In this document: in pieces, positions 8,039 through 13,510 of the stretch | How the letters are laid out: every line of letters starts with the position of its first letter | Numbering within the stretch: position 1 is the stretch's first letter | Source of the DNA: Treponema sp. UBA4267 | Lineage (GTDB): Bacteria; Spirochaetota; Spirochaetia; Treponematales; Treponemataceae | Reading direction: 5' to 3' | Length of the DNA stretch: 24,398 nucleotides | NCBI GenBank assembly: GCA_002395155.1 | Contig: DGWD01000002.1 | Span: 1 to 24,398, forward strand | Notes under the pieces: generated by a model | The model's database searches: none | What the model saw: the letters and a program-made list of their open reading frames with translations, nothing else | Told to the model about the DNA's origin: nothing | Program-made: the position numbers and the translations under genes

Positions 8039-8788
8039 TTACAGCCTGACTTCAATTTCATCTTTTGCTTCAAGGCTGTCCGGCTGGACCTGGCATTCCA
8101 GGGCGACGATTTTTACTCCTGCGGTCTCTGCCTCTTTTAGTGCGTCGGCAAAATCGGCATGGGTCTTTCTGTTGGGGGTAAAATATTTGCAGCCGGTCAT
8201 CTGCACAATCAAAAGAATCATACTTTCGTATTCGCCGCTTTTTGTCAGGGAAGTGAGTTCCCGCACATGTTTAAGGCCGCGGAGGGTAGGGGCATCAGGG
8301 AAAAGGGCGACACCATCCATTTCCAGAGTGCAGCCTTTAACTTCAATGAGCATTTTGTGACCAGTGCCTGACTTGTCTTTGTATTCGGCATAAAAATCAA
8401 AGCGAGAATCTCCAAGACTGTATTCTGCTTTTAAAAGCTTCAGGTCTGGAAAATACTTTTTATTCTGAGTGATCCATTCCGATGCAACTTTATTGGGGGC
8501 CTGGCTGTCCATATTGATGAGAAGTTTTTTTGTGTTGTCGGGCTTTTTCAAGACAGAATCGTTTTTTTCTGTCACAGATTTTTCCACTGCAATCAAATCG
8601 AACTTTGTCTTTCGCAGGGGATTTTCGCTTTCTTCGAGGTAGACGGTGGCCTCTGGTAGCAGCAGTTCCCGGCATCGGCCTGTGTTTTTTACATGGACAG
8701 TTTCGGTTTTGCCGTTCAGCAGGACATGAGCGATAAAGCGGTTGGGGCGGTCCATGAAAATGGCTTTTCGAATGTTCTTGTAGTGCAT
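8039..8788 (-). CDS. sfsA: SfsA-family protein (sugar fermentation stimulation protein homologue)
   Basis: A 249-residue SfsA homologue. Family motifs are RFIAHV (17-22), VHVKNTGRCRELL (31-43), a PD-(D/E)XK-like core with D131 (in SRFDFY) and E149-V-K151, then GCTL, FPDAP and RGLKH (about 152-173), and FTPNRKTH (203-210). SfsA in E. coli is a DNA-binding protein with a nuclease-like fold first found through maltose metabolism; its exact role is unclear. The start at 8788 gives an N-terminus as long as that of E. coli SfsA. No ribosome binding site is seen, and a TATAAT lies only 6 bp upstream, suggesting a leaderless message. It is transcribed divergently from the HTH-desulfoferrodoxin gene, with 150 bp between them. 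Confidence 0.93.
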   Translation of the reverse strand: MHYKNIRKAIFMDRPNRFIAHVLLNGKTETVHVKNTGRCRELLLPEATVYLEESENPLRKTKFDLIAVEKSVTEKNDSVLKKPDNTKKLLINMDSQAPNKVASEWITQNKKYFPDLKLLKAEYSLGDSRFDFYAEYKDKSGTGHKMLIEVKGCTLEMDGVALFPDAPTLRGLKHVRELTSLTKSGEYESMILLIVQMTGCKYFTPNRKTHADFADALKEAETAGVKIVALECQVQPDSLEAKDEIEVRL

Positions 8789-8794
8789 AAAAGA

Positions 8795-8800
8795 ATTATA
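8795..8800 (-). promoter_or_regulatory. -10 element of sfsA, probably giving a leaderless transcript
   Basis: Read on the minus strand this is a perfect TATAAT whose downstream edge is 6 nt from the sfsA ATG, so transcription would begin at or within 1-2 nt of the start codon. The -35 region (about 8818-8824) is weak. No Shine-Dalgarno sequence lies between. Confidence 0.4.
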
Positions 8801-8884
8801 ACATGAGTGCAGGGTGAAAATGAATGCGCTCTTGTTAGCTGTAATCTGCGCTTTACTGAATATTGGAACTCTACAAAGCGTAGG

Positions 8885-8913
8885 TTGAATTGTGCACCGG
8901 CGGGATGTATTGT
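8885..8913 (+). promoter_or_regulatory. Candidate promoter of the HTH-desulfoferrodoxin gene
   Basis: TTGAAT at 8885-8890 and TATTGT at 8908-8913 are separated by 17 bp, near-consensus for a housekeeping promoter. The predicted start near 8920 leaves a leader of about 19 nt, holding the palindrome GCAGCTGC (8920-8927) and the AGGAGA ribosome binding site (8928-8933). Confidence 0.4.
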
Positions 8914-8938
8914 GTAATTGCAGCTGCAGGAGATTTTT

Positions 8939-9538
8939 ATGAAAAATGAATATATTACAGGCGCCATGATTAAACGCCTGCGGGAAGAAAAGACGCTTAC
9001 ACAGTCAGAACTGGCTGAAAAGATTTTTGTTACAGACAAGGCAGTTTCAAAATGGGAGACGGGCAGGGGATATCCTGATATTTCCCTTGTTGAAGCCCTG
9101 GCAAAGGCTCTGGACGTTTCTGTGATTGAGCTGCTTTCAGGCGAAAATGTGATTAATACTAACCGCGCCTGCAATATGAAGCATCTCAATTTTTATGTCT
9201 GCCCGGTGTGTGGAAATATTATTCAGACAACAGGGGAAGCAGTAATCAGCTGCTGCGGTATAACTCTTCCTCCTCTTGAAGCAGAAAATGAAGATTCAGC
9301 CCATCAGGTAAAAATTGAAGTTATGGAAGATGAATATTTTGTGTCGGTTGACCATGAGATGACAAAGACGCATTATATTTCATTTATTGCAGCTGTCCGC
9401 TCTGATGGTGTGGAAATTAAAAAACTCTACCCGGAACAGAATGCAGAAGCAAGGTTCAAAATAAGCGGCACAAATCAGATTTTCTTTTACTGCAATCAGC
9501 ATGGACTTTATAAAGTTGATGCAGGGAAAAGGAAATGA
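8939..9538 (+). CDS. XRE-type HTH regulator fused to a full desulfoferrodoxin (superoxide reductase) domain
   Basis: A 199-residue protein. The ATG at 8939 follows AGGAGA by 5 nt. Residues 8-66 form an XRE helix-turn-helix (TQSELAEKIFVTDKAVSKWE at 21-40). Residues 84-199 match two-centre desulfoferrodoxin. Centre I ligands are C88, C91, C105 and C106 (CPVC...CC). Centre II ligands are H122, H139, H145, C185 and H188, with the standard H-x5-H and C-x2-H spacings and the HGLYK ending. The Glu-Lys pair that precedes the first histidine in catalytic superoxide reductases is replaced by S120-A121. I infer an oxygen- or superoxide-responsive regulator that uses the iron centres as sensors, though residual enzyme activity is possible. 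Its last four residues (GKRK) read into the 5' end of an RtcB remnant, so the original C-terminus may have been altered. Neighbours are divergent sfsA and a broken rubrerythrin. Confidence 0.88.
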   Translation: MKNEYITGAMIKRLREEKTLTQSELAEKIFVTDKAVSKWETGRGYPDISLVEALAKALDVSVIELLSGENVINTNRACNMKHLNFYVCPVCGNIIQTTGEAVISCCGITLPPLEAENEDSAHQVKIEVMEDEYFVSVDHEMTKTHYISFIAAVRSDGVEIKKLYPEQNAEARFKISGTNQIFFYCNQHGLYKVDAGKRK

Positions 9539-9644
9539 GGACTGGCACTATTCTGCTCCTCACGGTGCCGGTCCTGATATGGGATTAAAGGAAGCCAGCA
9601 TCGGGCTGGTAAACAATGAATCAGGTCTGAAATATATGCTATAA
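9519..9644 (+). pseudogene. RtcB-like fragment overlapping the end of the HTH-desulfoferrodoxin gene
   Basis: In the +1 frame relative to the upstream gene, the sequence reads GKGNEDWHYSAPHGAG, very close to the GKGN-x-x-WNYSAPHGAGR motif of RtcB RNA ligase/repair proteins, whose His in HGAG binds metal. After HGAG the similarity fades (PDMGLKEASIG...) and a stop follows at 9642-9644. Only about 41 codons remain, with no ribosome binding site, so this is a relic. It shares 20 bp with the regulator gene, which marks the deletion junction. Confidence 0.55.
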
Positions 9645-9653
9645 ACCAAAACA

Positions 9654-10088
9654 ATGAAAACAGTTTTATACATCCACGGAAAGGGTGGGAATGCTACTGA
9701 AAGCGCTCATTATGAAAAGCTGATTTGCGATATGATGAAGTGGTCGAATGTGACCGAAGCGGAACTTGAGCAGAGAAAAATCATCCTCACGGAATTTGGA
9801 GAAGAACTTTCCTGGGAATATTTGTGCTATGTAAGTAAGCATTCATTAAACTGGCAGATTCCGACTTCGATTTTATATGGCGAAAAAGACAACCTCACTT
9901 CGCTTGAAACAATAAAGGATTTTGCTGAAAAGCAGGGTGCAAGTCTTACTGTAATGAAGGGCGGCGAGCATTGGTTTCACACAGAAGAAGAGATGAAGTT
10001 TCTTGATGAATGGATCAGAGGTCAGTCCGTTTTCACAATTCATGATAATAAGGACAGATGTTTTCAAAATGTCCGTCCTTCATTCTAA
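9654..10088 (+). pseudogene. Alpha/beta hydrolase with internal deletion removing the nucleophile
   Basis: The 144-residue frame starts MKTVLYIHGKGGNATESAHY, the N-terminus of a small alpha/beta hydrolase family, then jumps directly to KLICDMMKWSNVTEAELE and continues with LSWEYLCYV, PTSILYGEKDNLTS and GGEHWFHTEEEMKFLDEWI. Relatives carry roughly 70-80 residues between HY and the KLI segment, including the catalytic G-N-S-I-G nucleophile elbow. Here these are gone, while the late Asp (in GEKD) and His (in GEHW) remain. The deletion kept the frame. After DEWI the frame runs about 20 residues into the antisense GNAT gene, suggesting loss of the native stop. No ribosome binding site precedes the ATG. 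An inactive product is expected. Confidence 0.78.
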
Positions 10089-10512
10089 ATCCCTTTGGAA
10101 TTGTGCCCAGCTGGACAAAGCCCAGTCGCTCATACAAATGTCGGGCGTGAATATTGCTTTCTACAACAGCATTGAACTGAAGAACTCCATAGCCACATTT
10201 TTTTGCCTGGATAAGGCAGTCTTTTACAAGCTGTTCACCAATATGTTTTCCGCGGGCATAGGAAGCGACGGCATAGCTTACATTACAGATGTGACCGCAG
10301 CGTCCAACATTGTTTGGATGAAGGATGTAAAGTCAATAAATTTTGCCATCTTCTTCTGCAACACAAGATAAGGTTTGTCCTGCAAAAAAAGCCTTGCCGC
10401 TTTCTGGAGTCAGCAGCTCTTCCTGCGGAAACGCAATTCCATCTTCTACAACTTCGTTCCAGATTTGAATCATTGCTGTAAGATCTTTTTCTTCGTATTT
10501 TCTGACTGTCAT
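10033..10512 (-). pseudogene. GNAT-family N-acetyltransferase broken by one in-frame TGA
   Basis: From ATG at 10512 the minus strand reads MTVRKYEEKDLTAMIQIWNE and continues as a GNAT protein for 59 residues to GKIY. It meets TGA at 10335-10333, then continues in the same frame as LYILHPNNVGRCGHICNVSY, ARGKHIGEQLVKDCLIQAKK (the acetyl-CoA loop), LQFNAVV and LYERLGFVQLGTIPKGF, to a stop at 10035-10033. Homologues have glycine at the TGA position (GLYILHP), so a single GGA-to-TGA change explains it. The rest is intact, so this is a recent loss, a sequencing error, or a rare readthrough case. The 3' end overlaps the hydrolase remnant on the other strand. Confidence 0.82.
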
Positions 10513-10542
10513 GTAAACCCTTTTATTTAAATATAATTATAA

Positions 10543-11247
10543 CTAACCCAATTCGGCAAGCCAGTCCTGAACAGCCTTTTTAGCGGCACTTCTATTAGTC
10601 TGGGCAACCCTTCCCTGAACGGCAAGGCCTTTTTCTACTGTAGCTCCCTTGCAGGTTGAACGGATGCGGCTTTCTGTTCCGCTAAGTCCGCTTCCTTCAT
10701 GGGTGCAGAATGGGATGATTGTTTTTCCGCTCCAGTCGTGGGCTTCTAAGAATGTGTAAACCGGCATTGGCATGTCTCCCCACCAGTTTGGATAACCGAT
10801 GAAGATTGTGTCGTATGCGGTGATGTCGATATCAGCTTTGAGGGCAGGGCGGGCCTTTTTGTTCTGCTCGTCTTTTGCAATCTGAGTCAGGCGGCTGTAG
10901 CTGTCGGTCGGATACGGTTTTGCACTTTCAAGTTCAAAAAGCTCTGAGCCTGTTTCTTCTGCAATAAACTTTGCGATGATTGAAGTATTTGTCGCAACCT
11001 GCGGTTGCTTACCGAGTTTTGCAGGCAAAACTCGCCTATGTGGATTCCAACGCGAGTTTTCGCAGAAAACTCGCTAAGCAGCGCGTAAGCGATGCGACTT
11101 ATACTGTTCGCCTGCGAGCGAAAAATAAACAACCAGTGATTTTCCCATTTTAGTCTCCTTTGAGTTTGAAGTTTTGTTTTGTGCGAATAGCGAACCTGCA
11201 AGGCCAGCTGCAATTCCCAAGCCGATAAGTGTTTTTTTCAGATTCAT
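10543..11247 (-). pseudogene. Flavodoxin with N-terminal signal-like segment, interrupted by a palindromic insertion
   Basis: From ATG 11247 (GGAGGA upstream) the frame begins MNLKKTLIGLGIAAGLAGSL, a signal-peptide-like hydrophobic stretch, then reaches MGKSLVVYFSLAGEQY, the first strand and FMN-binding loop of a flavodoxin. An inserted 108-bp element follows, with TAG at 11076-11074. The same frame then resumes with TSIIAKFIAEETGSELFELE, the flavodoxin body YDTIFIGYPNWWGDMPMPVY (second FMN loop) and the C-terminal helix DWLAEL. A second possible start (ATG 11148, with GGAG 7 nt upstream) would give a cytoplasmic form without the signal. The insertion disrupts the phosphate-binding loop. Promoter and operator-like sites at 11491-11570 match those beside the TetR gene at 18734. 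Confidence 0.85.
10991..11098. repeat. Small palindromic element inserted in the flavodoxin gene
   Basis: A 108-bp block with outer inverted ends (GTCGCA / TGCGAC), inner GCTTAC/GTAAGC, and two stem-loops: CGAGTTTT...AAAACTCG at 11014-11035, and a longer GCGAGTTTTC stem with a 3-nt loop (11052-11074). It has no coding capacity. A related stem (CGAGTTTG...CAAACTCGGTAAG) sits inside the intergenic repeat at 17681-17809. Its length is a multiple of three, so the host frame is kept except for one TAG. Confidence 0.7.
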
Positions 11248-11274
11248 TTTTTCCTCCGAAATAGTTTTTTTTCT

Positions 11275-11482
11275 GGGCGTTCCTGCCTGCCTGCGGCAGT
11301 CGGTCGGGCGTTCCGCAGTTCCGCTGTCGCTCCAGCCACTGGCTTCGTTCACATGTTCACTCAGCCCCTTCGCAGCATAGCTGCTCGGAGACTCACTCAA
11401 AATGCTCCGCTGGAGCATTTTGCCGGCTTGCAGCCGTCGCTCCCTAAGTGGCCTGCTTCGCAGCTGCTCCATGCCCTAACGC
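11275..11482 (-). repeat. GC-rich dispersed repeat, copy C, filling the flavodoxin leader
   Basis: Read on the minus strand it begins GCGTTAGGGCATGGAGCAGC and ends in ...GAACGCCC. It holds an extra hairpin, AAAATGCTCC-gct-GGAGCATTTT (11399-11421). It starts 8 bp downstream of the flavodoxin -10 element and stops 17 bp before the GGAGGA ribosome binding site, so it is essentially the whole 5' leader. It aligns with copy D at 18493-18618, which has the same position relative to the acetyltransferase promoter. Confidence 0.8.
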
Positions 11483-11490
11483 TCACTTGC

Positions 11491-11518
11491 ATTATAAGCG
11501 ACATCTGCCTGTTTTCAA
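11491..11518 (-). promoter_or_regulatory. Promoter of the flavodoxin gene
   Basis: On the minus strand, TTGAAA (11518-11513), a 16-bp spacer and TATAAT (11496-11491). The spacer contains GCAGATGTCG. The segment 11491-11513 matches 18627-18649 upstream of the acetyltransferase at 19 of 23 positions. Confidence 0.6.
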
Positions 11519-11549
11519 TGTGCAGATTACATCGATGTGCGGGATAAGC

Positions 11550-11570
11550 GACAGATTTTGCAAATGTGCC
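11550..11570. promoter_or_regulatory. TetR-type operator-like palindrome upstream of the flavodoxin
   Basis: A 21-bp imperfect palindrome, starting GACAGAT and ending ATGTGCC around a central TTTTGCAA. It matches 18 of 21 positions of the site at 18686-18706 next to the TetR gene. The distance from the promoter block is identical in both places (37 bp from the last conserved promoter base to the first operator base). Proposed to bind the TetR protein encoded at 18734-19297. Confidence 0.5.
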
Positions 11571-11780
11571 TAGAAATGAGCCTATAATATAATATGAAAA
11601 AATTGGACATTCCAGATTGTCTACAGCTCCTTCCCGCATTTACGAAGCAAAGTTAGGAAGACCCGCCTGCTGAGAGATGAACGGATAAATCCCCTTTGTG
11701 TATGTACTATCTGTCTGAGGAGCGTTATTTATAATTTTATTTCATGCAAACGATGTGAATTATTGTATCCTTAATACGGT
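11571..11780. other. Intergenic stretch without a recognised gene
   Basis: Downstream of the DUF4062 gene and upstream of the flavodoxin promoter. One plus-strand frame (about 11591-11671) is open for 26 codons and ends KLGRPAC followed by TGA. It could be the tail of a lost gene, but I cannot identify it. No terminator with a clear U-tract was found. Confidence 0.3.
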
Positions 11781-12728
11781 TTATTTTTTTTGATTATTCT
11801 GAGATTGTAAAAAAAGGGCATATTTTTTCCCTTTTGGAGTTAACGAAAACCTCCTATATCCAACTCTCGGAATACTTTCCAATTCCGCTAAACCATGAAG
11901 ATTCATCTGCGGCATTATGCTAAAAAAAAGTATTTTTTCCATGTCAGACATTCCATACTGGTTTGTTATACCTGTTATCATAGTAGAATAATGAACTTTA
12001 ATGATTTCATTAATTGTAAGACTGTAGTTTTTTCCCTCAGCAGTAAATTTTGCTTCCAAAGAATTATATTTTTTATATATTTCAGAAAAATCATCATATT
12101 CAACTTCTATTTTCTGATTCTTTTTTGAGTTTTTCTGTTTTGCTTCTTTTCTAAGTTCATCAATCTCTTTTCGTAACTTCTCATTAGTTTCAATCAGTTC
12201 TGCATATTTTAATTCCAAATCGCCAGGAATCCAGCCTATAAATTCGTATCTATCCTTAAAATCATGTAATGTTTCATGAATTGCTAGTTTTATATCCTTT
12301 GGTGAATCAAAAAATTGCGATGTATGAGCTAAAACTTTTTCCTTAAATTCTTTATATTTTTGACTATTATCAGTTTCTAAAACATCTTTTCCCTCTGATT
12401 TTATTTTTTCATCTAAATATGTATCAGAAATAACAACCGCAAATAAAGGTTTCTTGTTAGTAACTGCATAATCATATTCAAGTTCGGTATAACTTTTTCC
12501 CGTTTTTGGCTCAATGCTACCATATCTTCCACCAAGGATAAGAAAATAAATATCAGAATCATCTATCCATCTTGTAATTGTTTCCAATTGGGATTCATTA
12601 CCAGCTGTAAATAATTCCATACCAGCAGGGATATTTCCTGATTTCAAAATTGCTTCGACAGCTGCTTGTCTTTCTTCTTTTAAATCCGTATAGGTTGATG
12701 ATACAAAAATTTGTAATTTCTTTTTCAT
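11781..12728 (-). CDS. DUF4062 protein (TIR-like N-terminal domain, coiled coil, C-terminal winged-helix-like region)
   Basis: A 315-residue protein; GGAG precedes the ATG by 4 nt. Residues 1-150 are DUF4062: IFVSSTYTDLKEERQAAVEA (7-26), GMELF (36-40), SDIYFLILGGRYGS (58-71) and S79-x-T-E-L-E84-Y-D-Y-A, where the conserved glutamate corresponds to the catalytic-site position of TIR-like folds. A charged coiled coil follows (about 178-212). The C-terminal 100 residues end RRFSLTPKGKKYALF, which looks like a winged-helix wing. DUF4062 domains occur as signalling or effector modules, often joined to STAND NTPases in conflict systems. Here there is no NTPase domain, so a stand-alone sensor or effector is possible. 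Function is not established. The gene is AT-rich like its right-hand neighbours, suggesting recent transfer. Confidence 0.82.
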   Translation of the reverse strand: MKKKLQIFVSSTYTDLKEERQAAVEAILKSGNIPAGMELFTAGNESQLETITRWIDDSDIYFLILGGRYGSIEPKTGKSYTELEYDYAVTNKKPLFAVVISDTYLDEKIKSEGKDVLETDNSQKYKEFKEKVLAHTSQFFDSPKDIKLAIHETLHDFKDRYEFIGWIPGDLELKYAELIETNEKLRKEIDELRKEAKQKNSKKNQKIEVEYDDFSEIYKKYNSLEAKFTAEGKNYSLTINEIIKVHYSTMITGITNQYGMSDMEKILFFSIMPQMNLHGLAELESIPRVGYRRFSLTPKGKKYALFLQSQNNQKK

Positions 12729-12940
12729 AAATCTCCTAAAATTAAATATAAAAGAAATTTCTTAAATCGGCAAATTTTTCCTTTAACAATTCTACAATCT
12801 CATTTTCACACAGTCTTCAATTTACGGAATGAATCGCATGGAGAATGTGTATAGGCAAGATATTTTTCACATTACTTCCAATCAATTTCATGTGGCGTTT
12901 TTATTCGATGCTGGAAATGCGGGAAAAGATAATAGGTATA

Positions 12941-12971
12941 TTTTGATAGCAAGTCGAGCTTGCTATCAAAA
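12941..12971. terminator. Perfect 13-bp stem-loop at the 3' end of the small HTH gene
   Basis: TTTTGATAGCAAG (12941-12953) and its exact complement (12959-12971) enclose a 5-nt loop, TCGAG. It abuts the stop codon of the minus-strand HTH gene. Neither side has a long T-run, so terminator function is likely but weak. The sequence also resembles the palindromic modules seen elsewhere in the window. Confidence 0.5.
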
Positions 12972-13283
12972 TTATTTTAACCGACCAGCAATCAAATCTA
13001 TTAGCTCTAGGTTTTCATTAGACAGATGATTTAATTTAGGAATTATATCCTGTAAATTCTGCTTAATTCCATTTTTCTCTTCATTCTTACCAGTTACAAG
13101 GTATTCAATAGAAGTATTTAATTGTTTTGCGATTTTCAAGGCTTGCTCTGCATCGGGCAAACGGTCTTTTGTTATCCATGATTGCAAAGTATTGTAACTG
13201 ATTCCAATTTTCTCAGCCAATTCTTTTTGAGTTATAAGATTATACTCTAGTTCTTCTTTTACTTTCTGCCAAAACTGCAACAT
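12972..13283 (-). CDS. Small XRE-family HTH regulator
   Basis: A 103-residue protein counted from ATG 13283; a TTG seven codons upstream is also in frame and neither start has a clear ribosome binding site. Residues 1-60 form a helix-turn-helix (LITQKELAEKIGISYNTLQS, then W-I-T-K), followed by LPDAEQALKIAKQLNTSIEYLVTG, the typical end of this phage-repressor-like group. The last 40 residues are a helical tail, probably for dimerisation. It is transcribed away from the surface lipoprotein gene, with direct repeats in between, which suggests autoregulation and possibly control of that gene. Confidence 0.85.
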   Translation of the reverse strand: MLQFWQKVKEELEYNLITQKELAEKIGISYNTLQSWITKDRLPDAEQALKIAKQLNTSIEYLVTGKNEEKNGIKQNLQDIIPKLNHLSNENLELIDLIAGRLK

Positions 13284-13300
13284 ATTAATAACAGAATAAT

Positions 13301-13371
13301 ACAAATGGACTTTTATAACGAAATCTTGATATTTATGGATTATTATGATAGCATTTTAATCCAAATGGACT
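13301..13371. promoter_or_regulatory. Pair of 10-bp direct repeats 60 bp apart, candidate operator
   Basis: CAAATGGACT occurs at 13302-13311 and again at 13362-13371. The second copy extends to TCCAAATGGA (13360-13369), a near-palindrome of TCCA/TGGA. Both lie just upstream of the HTH gene, where such a repressor would bind. Confidence 0.4.
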
Positions 13372-13414
13372 GCTTGTACTGTTGTTAATAGACAATCGTA
13401 TTGCATCTAAAAAT

Positions 13415-13492
13415 TTTGGCTAGTGTACACTAGCCAAAGGAATTGAAAAATTCCTTTTAGCAAATCCTTTGCTTCGCTCGGATTTGCTAAAA
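13415..13492 (+). repeat. Three consecutive perfect hairpins before the surface lipoprotein gene
   Basis: A 24-bp perfect palindrome without a loop centred at 13426/13427 (TTTGGCTAGTGT and its complement). A second hairpin, AAGGAATT-gaaa-AATTCCTT, is at 13437-13456. A third, TTTTAGCAAATCC...GGATTTGCTAAAA with a 12-nt loop, is at 13455-13492. The third is followed by an A-rich run and the GAGAGG ribosome binding site. They could act as attenuator, RNA-stability or protein-binding structures, or be small mobile palindromes. Confidence 0.65.
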
Positions 13493-13510
13493 AAAAGAGA
13501 GGTAATTTAT

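Noticed and set aside
10003..10371. 122-residue plus-strand open frame
   Set aside because: It is the antisense shadow of the GNAT gene, whose minus-strand motifs are clear.
11353..11639. Open frames through the 11275-11482 repeat on both strands
   Set aside because: GC-rich repeat DNA stays open by composition; no ribosome binding site or protein-like motif.
12729..12940. Short open minus-strand stretch reading NEIVELLKEKFADLRNFF before the DUF4062 gene
   Set aside because: Only 24 codons between stops, without start or family match; it could be a relic but cannot be supported.
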